Source of the DNA: Bryobacteraceae bacterium
GTDB lineage: Bacteria > Acidobacteriota > Terriglobia > Bryobacterales > Bryobacteraceae
DNA length: 64,000 bases
Assembly: GCA_025928545.1 (NCBI GenBank)
Contig: JAICJH010000022.1
Coordinates: 1-64,000 of the forward strand
Direction of reading: 5' to 3'
In this document: positions 1 to 9,253 of the stretch, piece by piece
Layout of the letters: each line of letters starts with the position of its first letter
Position numbering within the stretch: position 1 is the first letter of the stretch
Position numbers and translations under genes: made by a program
The notes under the pieces: model-generated
Told to the model about the DNA's origin: nothing
Database searches by the model: none
Seen by the model: only the letters and a program-made list of their open reading frames with translations

Positions 1-903
1 GCCGCGGCTCAAAGCCGGCTTCAGGATGTTCGCTGCATCGAGCGATCCTTCGGCCGAACCCGCGCCGACCAGCGTGTGTAGCTCGTCGATGAAGACGATG
101 GAGTTCTGATTCTCCATCAACTCTTTCATGATCGTCTTGAGGCGCTCTTCGAACTGGCCGCGATACTTGGTGCCCGCGACGATCAGCGAGAGATCCAACG
201 CCAGAATGCGCTTATCGGCAAGGAACGAAGGAACATCGCCATCGGCGATTTTTTGCGCCAGACCTTCCACAATCGCGGTCTTGCCAACGCCTGGTTCGCC
301 AATCAGCACCGGATTGTTCTTGGTGCGGCGGCAAAGAATCTGAATAACGCGCTCGACTTCCCCATCGCGGCCGATCAGCGGATCGAGCGAGGTGTCCATA
401 GCGGCCGGGGTGAGGTCGCGCGAAAACTCGGCGAGAAGCGAACTTTCCTTGGGGCGGTTCGCCGAAATTTTTTCGGATTGCGTGCGCTGCAGTTCTTCGC
501 GAATCGAGGAAAGCCGGAGCCCGCGTTCGTGCAGGATTTCCGCGGCGAAACACTTCTCTTCACGCAGCAGGCCCAGCAGCAGATGTTCGGTGCCGATGTG
601 CTTATGATTCAGCCGTTCCGCTTCTTCGGCGCCATATGCCAGCACGCGCTTGCACTCGTGGCTGAGCGGAAGATCGACTGAAGTGGAAACCTTCTCGCGA
701 GCTGTTGTGTGGCCTTCAATCTGCTTCCGGATGGAATCGACGGCAGCATGGGAACGCAGAAAGCGATTGGCCAGTTGCTTATCTTCGCGGAGCAACCCCA
801 GCAGCAGATGCTCGGTTTCGATATACGGGCTGCCGAACTGGCTCGCTTCGTATCGTGCGAAAAAGATAACTCGCCGGGCTTTTTCCGTGTATCGCTCAAA
901 CAT
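1..903 (-). CDS. clpC: ATP-dependent Clp protease ATP-binding subunit ClpC, N-terminal part (cut by window edge)
   Basis: This is an AAA+ unfoldase that feeds substrates to ClpP in the cytoplasm. The first 301 codons are visible and the gene runs off the left edge. It starts at an ATG ([20 protein letters not shown]). Two Clp-N repeats each carry the motif [13 protein letters not shown], at about residues 26 and 105. The first AAA module follows, with [13 protein letters not shown], the Walker A motif GEPGVGKT and the Walker B/sensor stretch [19 protein letters not shown]. The double Clp-N repeat and spacing fit ClpC rather than ClpA or ClpB. About 100 bases separate its start from the next minus-strand gene upstream, so it may have its own promoter, although I see no clear motif. 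Confidence 0.95.
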   Translation of the reverse strand, partial: MFERYTEKARRVIFFARYEASQFGSPYIETEHLLLGLLREDKQLANRFLRSHAAVDSIRKQIEGHTTAREKVSTSVDLPLSHECKRVLAYGAEEAERLNHKHIGTEHLLLGLLREEKCFAAEILHERGLRLSSIREELQRTQSEKISANRPKESSLLAEFSRDLTPAAMDTSLDPLIGRDGEVERVIQILCRRTKNNPVLIGEPGVGKTAIVEGLAQKIADGDVPSFLADKRILALDLSLIVAGTKYRGQFEERLKTIMKELMENQNSIVFIDELHTLVGAGSAEGSLDAANILKPALSRG

Positions 904-1003
904 GATAGGTCGCTCCCTGGTATCGCGCGTCCGTCAAACGGTACTCGTCCACCACTACTATAAAGATACTCCGCGTGACGCTTTGGTTGCAAAGCGAATT
1001 CGC

Positions 1004-1699
1004 TCAAACTTTGCAGAGAGCGCCGGCCCTCAGTTGTAGTACGCGCCCACATGCCTCGGCGAAGCGATGATTGTGCGTCACAAGAATAGAAGTCATGCCG
1101 CGCTTGAGCCGCAGGTGTGCTAACAAAGCAAAGACTTTCTCACCGGTGGCTTCGTCCAGATTGCCTGTCGGTTCGTCGGCGAGCAAAAGCGACGGAGCTC
1201 CGATGAGCGCGCGCGCGATGGCTACGCGCTGCTGTTCTCCACCGGATAATTCGCCCGCGCGATGTTCGGCCCGATCTGCCAGACCGACTTCATCCAGCCT
1301 CTCTTTTGCCTCAATGAGAGATTTCGTACGGTTTGCGCCGCTCACCAGTCTTGGGAGCATGACGTTCTCGGCGCAGGTAAATTCCGGCAGCAGGTGATGC
1401 TGCTGCCACACATAGCCGATTTCCCTATTGCGGAAACGGGCTACTTCCCCTTCCGAGAGGGAAGCAATATCACGGCCGCGGATCCGTACCGCACCGCTGG
1501 TCGGGCGATCCAGTCCCGCGATCAGATGCAGCAGCGTGCTCTTGCCGGCGCCGCTTTCGCCCATAACGGCAACTTGCTCGCCTTCGGGGACTTCCAGTTC
1601 CAGATTGCGGAAAACCACCACTTCGCTCGTACCGGATCGATATACCCTGGACAGGTTTTCGAGGCTGACCAATGGTTGTGAGGGCGTGGGCGGGACCAA
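1004..1699 (-). CDS. ABC transporter ATP-binding protein, LolD/MacB type
   Basis: This is a cytoplasmic ATPase of 231 residues, the usual size for the LolD/MacB/FtsE group. Walker A is GESGAGKS (residues 47-54). The signature is LSGGEQQRVAIARAL and Walker B is LLLADEPTGNLDE. A conserved H-loop (VTHNHRF) lies near the C-terminus. The TGNLDE motif is typical of exporters that act on lipoproteins or substrates in the outer leaflet. No partner permease lies nearby, so its substrate is unknown; a lipoprotein-release or MacB-like partner may be elsewhere. The gene is divergent from the oxidoreductase beginning at 1753, and the 53 bases between them must hold both promoters. Confidence 0.9.
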   Translation of the reverse strand: MVPPTPSQPLVSLENLSRVYRSGTSEVVVFRNLELEVPEGEQVAVMGESGAGKSTLLHLIAGLDRPTSGAVRIRGRDIASLSEGEVARFRNREIGYVWQQHHLLPEFTCAENVMLPRLVSGANRTKSLIEAKERLDEVGLADRAEHRAGELSGGEQQRVAIARALIGAPSLLLADEPTGNLDEATGEKVFALLAHLRLKRGMTSILVTHNHRFAEACGRVLQLRAGALCKV

Positions 1700-1752
1700 G
1701 CTTCAGTTTATCCTCTATCTCCCTGTATGCACTGCGGTATTCTCGATTCTGC

Positions 1753-2700
1753 ATGGTGAACTGGCTGGTGATTGGAATCGGAGATGTTACCCGCAAGCGA
1801 GTGATTCCGGCGATTCTTGCCGAACCCCGTAGTGCGTTCCACAGCGTAGTGACCCGAAGTTTGGAGAAGGCCGCAGCCTATCCGGGAGTCAAAGCATATA
1901 CCGACATCAACGCTGGGCTTCAGGATGATGAAATCGACGCGGTCTATTGCGCGTCGCCGGTGGCGCTGCACGCGACTCATACAATCGCGGCGCTCCGCGC
2001 GGGCAAACACGTTTTGTGCGAAAAACCAACCGCGATGAATTATGCGGAAGCGGAATCGATGGTTGCAGCGGCGAACGAAAGCGGGCGCCTGTTCGGCGTC
2101 GCATTCTACCGGCGGCTCTTCCCCAAACTCATACGCACGAAGGAGTTGATTCGGCAGGGAGTAATCGGACAACCGGTTCTGGCGGAAGCCAATCATCACG
2201 GCTGGCTCGAAAGCGACGCGCGCGGGTGGCTGCGGGACCCGGCGGTGGCGGGTGGTGGACCGCTGTTCGACACGGGTTCGCACCGGATCGATGCCTTTAA
2301 CTTTCTGTTTGGCAGCCCGGTACGGGCAACCGGGTTGCGGTCGAATACGGTGCATCGAATGGACGTTGAGGATTCCGCTACTTTGTTGATGGATTATTCC
2401 GGCGGAACGCGTGGCGTGGTCGACGTGAGATGGAACTCCCACACTGTTCGCGACCAGTTTCGGGTTATCGGCACCGATGGCGAAATCGACCTGACTCCGC
2501 TGAATGGACCCCAATTGAAGGTGACCTCGACATCGATGACCAGGGAAGAGCAACATCCGACGCACTCGAATGTTCACTATCCAATTGTGGAGAACTTCGT
2601 AAACGCGGTAATGGACGGCTCGCCGCTGGCGGCTCCAGGGACCGAGGCCATTCGAACTGACTGGGTAACGGCTGAAGTGATGGCTGGAACGCGGCTGTAA
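1753..2700 (+). CDS. Gfo/Idh/MocA family NAD(P)-dependent oxidoreductase
   Basis: This is a predicted cytoplasmic sugar or polyol dehydrogenase of about 315 residues. The N-terminal Rossmann motif is atypical for a nucleotide fold (WLVIGIGDVTRKRVIPAI, a GxG-D variant). It is followed by YCASPVALHATHTIAALRAGKHVLCEKPTA, whose EKP is the family's hallmark with the catalytic-region lysine. The C-terminal half has GGGPLFDTGSHRIDAFNFL, matching the conserved G-G-hydrophobic-D-x-G-x-H pattern of the substrate domain. I chose the ATG at 1753 because it begins exactly at the Rossmann strand; an upstream extension would overlap the divergent ABC gene. The GntR regulator follows 61 bases downstream on the same strand and may control it. 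The substrate cannot be told from sequence. Confidence 0.9.
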   Translation: MVNWLVIGIGDVTRKRVIPAILAEPRSAFHSVVTRSLEKAAAYPGVKAYTDINAGLQDDEIDAVYCASPVALHATHTIAALRAGKHVLCEKPTAMNYAEAESMVAAANESGRLFGVAFYRRLFPKLIRTKELIRQGVIGQPVLAEANHHGWLESDARGWLRDPAVAGGGPLFDTGSHRIDAFNFLFGSPVRATGLRSNTVHRMDVEDSATLLMDYSGGTRGVVDVRWNSHTVRDQFRVIGTDGEIDLTPLNGPQLKVTSTSMTREEQHPTHSNVHYPIVENFVNAVMDGSPLAAPGTEAIRTDWVTAEVMAGTRL

Positions 2701-2761
2701 ATCTACGCTTGTCGTAACAGATCTTTACAATCGGCCTCCCGGAATTGAGTAGGATAAAGAA

Positions 2762-3499
2762 TTGAGGAAGAAGCCCATTCCGGCCGAGGTGACTGCCATT
2801 CACGTCGCCGATTCGCAGCCCTCCAGCCTGTCGGCGCGCGCTTATCAGACCATTCTTCGACGCATCTTGAAGGGTGGAGTTCCGATCGGAGGCGAACTTT
2901 CCCGCCGGAAGCTGGCTGTGGAACTGGGGATGAGCATTCTGCCGGTGGCGGAAGCCCTGCAGCGCCTTCAGAATGAGGGAATCGTAGAGACGCAGCCTCG
3001 TGTCGGCACCCGGGTCAAGATTCCCACTGCGGCGGACATCCGTGAGAGGTATGAGATTCGCGAGGCGCTGGAAAGCCAGACTGCGCGGCTTTTCTGCCGC
3101 ATCGCGACTCCTGAGAATCATGCCGAGCTGCTTCAGATGGCGGAGCATGTGGACGCGCTCTACGCGCAGTGTTTCGACGGCATAAAAAACGATGCCGATT
3201 TTCTTTATCTGGTTCAGGACACTCACGCCCGATTTCATTTGCGAATCGCGGAGGTGAGTGGCTGCACGGCGCTTCGGGCAATGCTGGAAGCGAACCAGGT
3301 TCTGACCTTCAACTGGCTGTACTATGTGGCGGCCAGCCGGCCATCGCTGCCTCCTCGATTTCATGCCGATCTGGCGGAAGCTCTCTGCACCAACGACGAA
3401 GACGCTGCCGACCGGGCAATGCGTTCGCACGTTCGCTATGGGCGGGAACACATTATCGGCGAGATACCCACGGAACAACTGGTAGCGGCTGCGCGCTGA
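2762..3499 (+). CDS. GntR family transcriptional regulator (FCD domain)
   Basis: This is a DNA-binding repressor or activator of 245 residues. The winged-helix N-terminus (about residues 20-90) includes AYQTILRRILKGGVPIGGEL, SRRKLAVELGMSILPVAEAL and the recognition stretch LQNEGIVETQPRVGTRV. The C-terminal alpha-helical FCD ligand domain includes YEIREALESQTARLF and a metal-site-like DTHARFHLRIAEVSG (Asp and His residues). The start is a TTG preceded by GTAGGATAAAGAA, which gives an acceptable ribosome site. FCD regulators usually respond to small carboxylates or sugar acids, so the adjacent Gfo/Idh/MocA gene is a plausible target (inference). An imperfect palindrome GTAAATCT...AGATCTTTAC just downstream of the oxidoreductase stop could be an operator. 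Confidence 0.88.
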   Translation: MRKKPIPAEVTAIHVADSQPSSLSARAYQTILRRILKGGVPIGGELSRRKLAVELGMSILPVAEALQRLQNEGIVETQPRVGTRVKIPTAADIRERYEIREALESQTARLFCRIATPENHAELLQMAEHVDALYAQCFDGIKNDADFLYLVQDTHARFHLRIAEVSGCTALRAMLEANQVLTFNWLYYVAASRPSLPPRFHADLAEALCTNDEDAADRAMRSHVRYGREHIIGEIPTEQLVAAAR

Positions 3500-3727
3500 G
3501 AAGGCCCGGCAGAGATGCCGCTAAGGATTCTACGTCGGTTCGACGCGACATATTCCGGGCTAAGGTTGCAAGTTATGGTGCGACGCGGAAGTTTGGGTAT
3601 GCTCTGCGGTATTGCGAAGACGCGCGGCGCTGCAGCCTTCGCGGATCGCCTCCCTTATGGAATCACGTGTTAGGGCCAGGCAATCCATCTTGCGGTTTAT
3701 GTGCCGGATGTTACGTCTTTCGGTACT

Positions 3728-3982
3728 ATGAAACGTGCCCGGAAAAGACGATGAGATCGAGAAGGTTCGAAGGACAGAGCAGCGTCGTGGAAGAAAACCG
3801 GTCAACGAGGATCTGATCCGGGAGCGGAATCGCGAGCAACGGCATTTCGGCGGGCGCTTGAATATTACACCGATGAACGAATCAAGGACTTTATGCTGAA
3901 ATACGGGATTTCGCAGGGGTCGACCGAGTGGGATGCGGTATTGAAGACGTGGAACGATTTGCACGAACGGGAGCGGTGGTAG
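3728..3982 (+). pseudogene. Possible frameshifted small basic protein
   Basis: Three overlapping frames together read as one small, highly charged protein. It starts MKRARK at an ATG near 3728. It continues in another frame with DEIEKVRRTEQRRGRKPVNE and ends in a third frame with ERIKDFMLKYGISQGSTEW ... LHERERW and a stop at 3982. Each part looks like real coding sequence, but at least two frame changes are needed. I do not recognise the family. It may be a decayed gene, or an intact one with base errors. Confidence 0.3.
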
Positions 3983-4184
3983 TTTTAGAATCGGCCCATC
4001 GCTCGATCTTACGGGTGTTGCTTTTGATTTGTTCCAGGCTCAAACCACGATCCAGATCATGTTGAAGGAAAATGTCAGCCAACTTGTCCGCGGCCGCAGT
4101 CAGCGCTTTTTCACGCTCGGTGCCTGGTGTGAGTTTGGAAGCCGCCGATCTGCCGCTGCTCAATTTCCTGGCCGTACCGTTCAT
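3891..4184 (-). CDS. Small hypothetical protein, uncertain
   Basis: This is a 97-codon frame. Its first two thirds have a natural-looking composition (GTEREKALTAAADKLADIFL, then HDLDRGLSLEQIKSNTRKIE). The last third is antisense to the frameshifted small protein on the plus strand and looks like non-coding shadow. No family is recognised. The frame sits in a roughly 900-base stretch (3500-4441) without any confident gene, between the GntR regulator and a TonB receptor. It may be a genuine short gene whose true end is altered. Confidence 0.35.
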   Translation of the reverse strand: MNGTARKLSSGRSAASKLTPGTEREKALTAAADKLADIFLQHDLDRGLSLEQIKSNTRKIERWADSKTTTAPVRANRSTSSIPHPTRSTPAKSRISA

Positions 4185-4441
4185 ACCCTGATCGTATCAC
4201 GGCGAAAGCTCGATATTCCCATGGTACCGGGACAAGGCGCTCAAATCGCTAACACCCGTTTTTCTGTCACATCTCCCAAGGCGGCGCGAGTTGCTCACCC
4301 GTCCAGAACTGCAAGACTGATCCGCCCAAACTTGGCTGCGTGGCAGCGGGAGAGATGCGAGTTGGATGTTCGTCAAGATTGACTGCGAAGCTCGGCAGCG
4401 ATGCCGCCTTGCCGTATTTGCCGCACATGATATGCTGCACA

Positions 4442-6385
4442 ATGCTGCACGTCCTCCGCACTTCTCCTAAAGACAGGCCGGAAATCCATGCCTGTCTGTT
4501 CCTGTTGCTCGCGGGCTGTTTAGCGTCGGTTCCCCTCGCAAGGGCTCAGAACACCGACGCCACACCGGCCACAGTCGTTACCGTCACGGCGCAGGCTATG
4601 CCGCTGTCTTCCGTACCGGCTTCCGTCACTATCCTGACTCGCGATTACATCGAGAGCAGCCACGCGAACAATGCGGCAGACCTGCTGCGCAGTACTCCGT
4701 TCCTCCAGGTTGGACAAGCCGGAGCCAGTGGCGGCTTTACGACCGTCAATATCCGCGGCAGCAAGGCGAGTTTCACTGTCGTGATGATTGACGGCATTCC
4801 TGTGAACGATATTACGAACCTGCTGGGCGGCGCGTTTGATTTTTCGAGCCTCGCGGTCGACAACATTGAGCAGGTAGAGATTGTGCGGGGACCGCTCTCG
4901 TCCGTCTACGGTTCGGACGCCATCGGCGGCGTAATCAATTTCATCTCGCGCAAGGGCTCGAAAAAATCGCTACTCGATCTTTCGGGCGAGCTTGGAAGTT
5001 TCTTGCGCAGGCAGTTCAAAGCCAGCACAGCGGGGACGTGGAAAGCGCTGCAATATTCCGCCAGCGCGTCGCGTCTCGATGTTGATGAACAGGTGCTCGA
5101 TGATGGCTATTCCGAAAGTGCGCTCGCCTTGAGCGGCAGCATCGCTCTTGGGAAGAATGCCGTTCTCGACTTCACCACACGCTGGATGGACGACCGCAGC
5201 GCCGGCTTTCCGACAGGCAGCGGCGGGCCCGAGTTCGCGCTTTCCCGGCAGCCCCAAAGCGATTATGCGAAAGAACTGATTCTGGGCACGAGTCTCAAAG
5301 GCCAGGTTCATCCGTGGTGGACTTATACGGTGGATCTGGATCGGGTGAACAGGAAAGACGAGAACAACACGCCGGCTGTGCTCGACAAGCTTCCTCCGAG
5401 TTTTCGCTCGCTGCCGCCTTCCACCAGCAACAGCGACTTTACGCGGACCCGGTTTGGCGCGACCACCCGTTTCGCTCTTCGCCGCGATCTGACGTTTGGA
5501 CTTAGCGCGGCGGTTCTCCGGGAAGATGGCAATCTGGCGGGCTTCCTGGCTGTGACGCTGCCGCAATCCTTCCAGCTGACACGCACCACATTTCTGGGCG
5601 GATCTTCGCTCGAGTATTCCAATTCGCGCCTGACGGCAATCGCGGGCATCAGCTTCGACAAGACGGAAGGCTTCGGTGAAGTCACTTCGCCGCGCCTTGG
5701 TCTGAATTGGCTTTCGGCGGAACATGGGCCTCGGTTCAGGACGAGTTGGGCGAAAGGATTCAAGCTGCCATCGTTTTACGCCTATGGGAATCCGCTGGTG
5801 GGTAATAAGTCTTTGCGGCCGGAACGTGGCAATTCTTTCGATGTCGGAGTCGAACAGGTGATCGAACCCGCGCACGTTACGTTATCAGGCACCTGGTTCC
5901 GCAATAATTTCCACGATCTGGTGGACTTCGATTCGGCAACTTTTCATCTGGTCAACCGAAGTCAGGCGTTGATTCGAGGGTTTGAATTCGGCGCGGAATA
6001 CGCACCGGGTGGCAAGGTGCGGTTCGGCCTGGATTTTTCCTATCTGACGTGGAAGATACAGCCCGCGGTCCAGCCGTTCCGCGACATACCCCACGGCAAC
6101 GGCGGCGTTCACCTCGAATGGAAACCGTCTGAGCGTTTCCGCGCGCGTGTCGAGACCCAGTGGATGGGCCGCCGCTATGATTTTCAGACGCCCGTGCCGA
6201 ATCAGACTTCGACGGGCGGCTATTCCAATTCGAATTTTTCAGCCAGTTACGATCTGGACCCGAAGTTCACGTTCTTTGTGCGGGCGGATAATTTTCTCGA
6301 CAGCCACTATCACGAGTACATTGGATTTCCCAGCCCCGGCGCTGCTGTGCGCGCGGGAGTGCAGTTCCACGCTCGCCCGAAGTAG
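4442..6385 (+). CDS. TonB-dependent outer-membrane receptor, BtuB-like
   Basis: This is an outer-membrane active transporter of about 647 residues, close to the compact size of BtuB/cobalamin or siderophore receptors. A signal peptide (FLLLAGCLASVPLARAQ) is followed by a short segment resembling a TonB box (ATVVTVTAQ). The plug domain has PASVTILTRDYIESSHANNA, VNIRGSKASFTVVMIDGIPV, VEIVRGPLSSVYGSDAIGGV and INFISRKG. The rest is an amphipathic beta-barrel, with the conserved TSWAKGFKLPSFYAYGNPLV and RPERGNSFDVGVEQ near the end and a C-terminal aromatic strand. I chose the ATG at 4442; another in-frame ATG lies at 4427. It ends 17 bases before the convergent ABC permease. The ligand is unknown, and I saw no cobalamin riboswitch upstream. 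Confidence 0.9.
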   Translation: MLHVLRTSPKDRPEIHACLFLLLAGCLASVPLARAQNTDATPATVVTVTAQAMPLSSVPASVTILTRDYIESSHANNAADLLRSTPFLQVGQAGASGGFTTVNIRGSKASFTVVMIDGIPVNDITNLLGGAFDFSSLAVDNIEQVEIVRGPLSSVYGSDAIGGVINFISRKGSKKSLLDLSGELGSFLRRQFKASTAGTWKALQYSASASRLDVDEQVLDDGYSESALALSGSIALGKNAVLDFTTRWMDDRSAGFPTGSGGPEFALSRQPQSDYAKELILGTSLKGQVHPWWTYTVDLDRVNRKDENNTPAVLDKLPPSFRSLPPSTSNSDFTRTRFGATTRFALRRDLTFGLSAAVLREDGNLAGFLAVTLPQSFQLTRTTFLGGSSLEYSNSRLTAIAGISFDKTEGFGEVTSPRLGLNWLSAEHGPRFRTSWAKGFKLPSFYAYGNPLVGNKSLRPERGNSFDVGVEQVIEPAHVTLSGTWFRNNFHDLVDFDSATFHLVNRSQALIRGFEFGAEYAPGGKVRFGLDFSYLTWKIQPAVQPFRDIPHGNGGVHLEWKPSERFRARVETQWMGRRYDFQTPVPNQTSTGGYSNSNFSASYDLDPKFTFFVRADNFLDSHYHEYIGFPSPGAAVRAGVQFHARPK

Positions 6386-6402
6386 ATGGGCAGCACGCTG
6401 GC

Positions 6403-7866
6403 TTATCGCCCAGGAAGCTTGCCCAGCAGACGGCCGAGCAGCTTCAGGCTGTAGTACGTAACGCGCTCGCGAACCTGATCCATGTCGGCTGGCGGACGTC
6501 CCAGACCAAGCGGCTCCAGTTGATGGGCCGCGCTGTCGTCTCCTCCCGAAGGGTGGACGGCTACCCAGAAGAGAATGCGAATGAGATCTGCTTTCGGAAT
6601 ATCCTGTTTGAGCTTGTCGAACACAATCAACGGGACGTAGCTCTCAAGAATCTCTGTCTCAAGGACATCCGGCACCGCGGCTACGTAGAGCACGTTGCGC
6701 ACGTGCTGCACCGGATCGTCTACCTGGCCGGGAGCCCAGTCTGGCAGGGCAGCGGCCAGGTTATTCAACTGATCGAGCATGTCGTCGGGAGGATCCACAC
6801 CGGGTCGCGCAATCGGCGAAACGATTCCGGTATCGGGTGGCAGTCGTGTGAAATCCACGTTCTGCATGATTTCAACAACGGTGACTTCCTGCCACCTTGT
6901 CGAACGCCGGGCCATCTGCGTCCCGCTGCCGGCCTTTGCGGCGGGCTCGGGTGCGAGAGGTGAAGCTTCGGCTTGTGTGTTAGCCGGCGCATCGGCTGCC
7001 GGCGCACTGGTTTTTGTGGCGGCTACTTTCGCGGACGGCTCCGGCCTGCGCCTGAACTCGGCGGCGCTTCCGACAATCACCCATGCCGCCAATACCGCTA
7101 CCAGCCATTTCTTGCCGCGTGAAGCAAACTTCTGCTGCGCATCCCAGCGGAACATCGCAGCTCCGGCGGCAAATCCCGCGATGCCGATGAGCAGTAACGC
7201 CGCTAAATCGAAATATGAAGGCGCCTGGCCGGTAATGCACGCCTGAAGACTCTGTACCGCGTACTTGCCGGGAAGAAATGCGGCCAGGTGTTGCGCCCAG
7301 TTCGGCAGGCTTTCGAGCGGCACGGCAACCCCGCCGACGATCAGCATGGGGAGGAAAATACATTGTCCGAGTGCCTGAACCGAGGGCACGTTATCGGCGA
7401 TAGTTGCAATCACCAGGCCGAGACCGAGAAATGCGAACGCCACGAACGTGAACGCCAGCGATAGCTCAAGCGGATGTTTGGGGAAGGGCATCCCGATAGC
7501 CATCGCCAGAGCAAGCTGGAGTAATCCGGCGGTAATCAGAATGAAAAAACGGACAAGCACCGCGCTGGCGACCAGGCTTTGCGTGGGAACCGGTGTCAGC
7601 TTGTAGCGACGCCAGACTCCGCGTTCGCGTTCGCTCACCATCGTGGTGGGCATGCCGAGACAAGCGCCGCCGAGAATCGTTACGGTGAGCAGTTGTCCCA
7701 TGTGGCGCGCCATGGGCACCGTCTCCGCGCGGTACAAAACGCGAAAGGCCAGCAGAAAAATCGCGGGGAAGAGATAGCCGTAAAACATCCCCATTTTGTT
7801 GCGGAAGTAGAGGCGGAAGCTTTGGCCGAATTGCCCAGGCAGGCCGTTCGTTGGCGTATTAGTCAT
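6403..7866 (-). CDS. ABC-2 type transporter permease with a long C-terminal extension
   Basis: This is the inner-membrane subunit of an ABC-2 exporter, 487 residues. The first roughly 255 residues are a typical ABC-2 permease with about six hydrophobic segments and the conserved cytoplasmic loop VSERERGVWRRYKLTPVP. The family is usually 250-380 residues. Here an extra membrane segment (WLVAVLAAWVIVGSAAEF) is followed by an Ala/Pro-rich linker and a soluble domain of about 170 residues that I do not recognise. It overlaps the ATPase gene by eight bases, so the two are translationally coupled. It lies at the end of the oxidase-ThuA-cupredoxin gene train, and the substrate is unknown. Confidence 0.88.
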   Translation of the reverse strand: MTNTPTNGLPGQFGQSFRLYFRNKMGMFYGYLFPAIFLLAFRVLYRAETVPMARHMGQLLTVTILGGACLGMPTTMVSERERGVWRRYKLTPVPTQSLVASAVLVRFFILITAGLLQLALAMAIGMPFPKHPLELSLAFTFVAFAFLGLGLVIATIADNVPSVQALGQCIFLPMLIVGGVAVPLESLPNWAQHLAAFLPGKYAVQSLQACITGQAPSYFDLAALLLIGIAGFAAGAAMFRWDAQQKFASRGKKWLVAVLAAWVIVGSAAEFRRRPEPSAKVAATKTSAPAADAPANTQAEASPLAPEPAAKAGSGTQMARRSTRWQEVTVVEIMQNVDFTRLPPDTGIVSPIARPGVDPPDDMLDQLNNLAAALPDWAPGQVDDPVQHVRNVLYVAAVPDVLETEILESYVPLIVFDKLKQDIPKADLIRILFWVAVHPSGGDDSAAHQLEPLGLGRPPADMDQVRERVTYYSLKLLGRLLGKLPGR

Positions 7867-8803
7867 TTCGTCCGCCGCCAGTCAGGTCGATCAGAATATC
7901 TTCGAGGGTTGCCTTCCGCACGCGCAATTCGACGATATCGAGCTTGTGTTCGTCGAGCAACTGCATCAGTGCAGCCAGCGTGCGCGTGGCCTGAGTGGTG
8001 GAAAAACGAACCCCCGAATTTTCGCCGGCCAGATCCTGTATTCCGGGAAGGTTTGCCAGCAGGCTTGAATCGAGCGGCTGCGCGGTAGCCAAAAAGACCC
8101 ACGGAGCGGCGGTTGATTGAGAGATCAGTTCGCGCGGCGCGCCTGTCGCCACAACTCGCCCGCGGTCCAGAATAGCGATGCGATCGCACAGCCGTTCCGC
8201 TTCATCCATGTTGTGCGTGGTCAACAGAACGGTGTCCCCGTCCTGCTTCATACGGAGAATTTCCGCGTGCAGATCGCGGCGCGCCACCGGATCCAGCCCG
8301 GTAATGGGTTCGTCGAGGACGATCAGTTCGGGATTATTGACGAAGGCGAGGGCAAGCGCCATGCGTTGCCGCTGGCCGCCCGAGAGGGTATCGAAATATG
8401 CGTCGGCCTTATCCAGCAGTGAAAACCGCTCCAGCAGTCGTTCAGGTTCAGCCGGATCGCGGTAGAAGCCGCCGAAGACCCGCAGGGCTTCGCGCGGCGT
8501 GATTTTATCCTGAAGAGAAGTGGTTTGTAATGCCGCGCCGATCTTTTGTTTGACATCCGCCGGATTCCTCCTGGCGTCGATCCCAAACATTTCTATCTCG
8601 CCCGAGTCCGGCTCGCGCAGACCGAGGATGCATTCGACCGTGGTCGTCTTGCCCGCTCCGTTCGGGCCGAGCAGGCCGAAGATTTCGCCATCCAGGATAT
8701 CGAATGTGACTCCGCGGGCGGCTTCGATCTTGCCGTAGTTCTTTCGAAGATCGCGAACGCAAACTTTCGCCGCGGGCGCTGCGCCCCTACTTTGCAACGA
8801 CAT
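7859..8803 (-). CDS. ABC transporter ATP-binding protein (ABC-2/drug-export type)
   Basis: This is the cytoplasmic ATPase (314 residues) partnering the overlapping ABC-2 permease. Walker A is GPNGAGKT (46-53), the signature is LSGGQRQRMALALAFV, Walker B is ELIVLDEPITGLDP and the H-loop is LLTTHNMDEAERLCDR. The C-terminal about 90 residues form the accessory domain seen in CcmA/DrrA-like ATPases (VVATGAPRELI, then a region ending in VRKATLEDILIDLTG). The start overlaps the end of the cupredoxin gene by 17 bases, which suggests continued co-transcription with it. Confidence 0.93.
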   Translation of the reverse strand: MSLQSRGAAPAAKVCVRDLRKNYGKIEAARGVTFDILDGEIFGLLGPNGAGKTTTVECILGLREPDSGEIEMFGIDARRNPADVKQKIGAALQTTSLQDKITPREALRVFGGFYRDPAEPERLLERFSLLDKADAYFDTLSGGQRQRMALALAFVNNPELIVLDEPITGLDPVARRDLHAEILRMKQDGDTVLLTTHNMDEAERLCDRIAILDRGRVVATGAPRELISQSTAAPWVFLATAQPLDSSLLANLPGIQDLAGENSGVRFSTTQATRTLAALMQLLDEHKLDIVELRVRKATLEDILIDLTGGGRND

Positions 8804-9248
8804 TCAGGACGCCGTTCATCGTCTTCCAGTGGCCCGGGAAGGTGCAGATGATTACGTACTGGCCGGGTGCAGCCGGCGCTTTGAATTCGAAAGTCGTGGT
8901 TTTCTTTGGCTGAAGGACGGGCGCGACGTAAAGGATCTGCGGCAGCTTCGGGACGTAGTTGACGTCCTCGCCGGTGTCGTCCCGCACCATCTTATCGGCG
9001 GCCGCGCCAATGATCTTGAGCGAACCCGGCGCGCCGATCATGAAGTTATGCTGTGCCGTGTCGGGATTAATGAAGGAGATCGAAACTGTCTGGCCCGCCG
9101 TGACCGTCAGTTCTTTCTTGTCATAGGACATTGTGCCGTCGTCATTCGTGACGGCATTCATCACGATCGGCTCGCCCGCAGGCAGAAGCAGAGCGGCCAA
9201 TAGTGCGACTGCCGCAAATTGAGTAAAGCGCATCCCGATTTTTGTCAT
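8787..9248 (-). CDS. Exported plastocyanin/azurin-like type-1 copper protein
   Basis: This is a periplasmic blue-copper electron carrier of 153 residues. A hydrophobic signal segment (about residues 8-25) is followed by a cupredoxin fold. All four type-1 copper ligands are present: His67 (AQHNFMIG), then Cys135, His140 and Met144 in IICTFPGHWKTMNG. The C-x4-H-x3-M spacing and the middle insertion resemble auracyanin/azurin. Its place between the cytochrome oxidase genes and an ABC exporter makes it a candidate soluble electron donor to the oxidase (inference). A second in-frame ATG lies five codons inside. It starts six bases after the ThuA stop. Confidence 0.88.
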   Translation of the reverse strand: MTKIGMRFTQFAAVALLAALLLPAGEPIVMNAVTNDDGTMSYDKKELTVTAGQTVSISFINPDTAQHNFMIGAPGSLKIIGAAADKMVRDDTGEDVNYVPKLPQILYVAPVLQPKKTTTFEFKAPAAPGQYVIICTFPGHWKTMNGVLNVVAK

Positions 9249-9253
9249 CTCGT

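Noticed and set aside
4200-4441. Cobalamin riboswitch upstream of the BtuB-like receptor
   Set aside because: I looked for the conserved B12-box and core; neither is visible.
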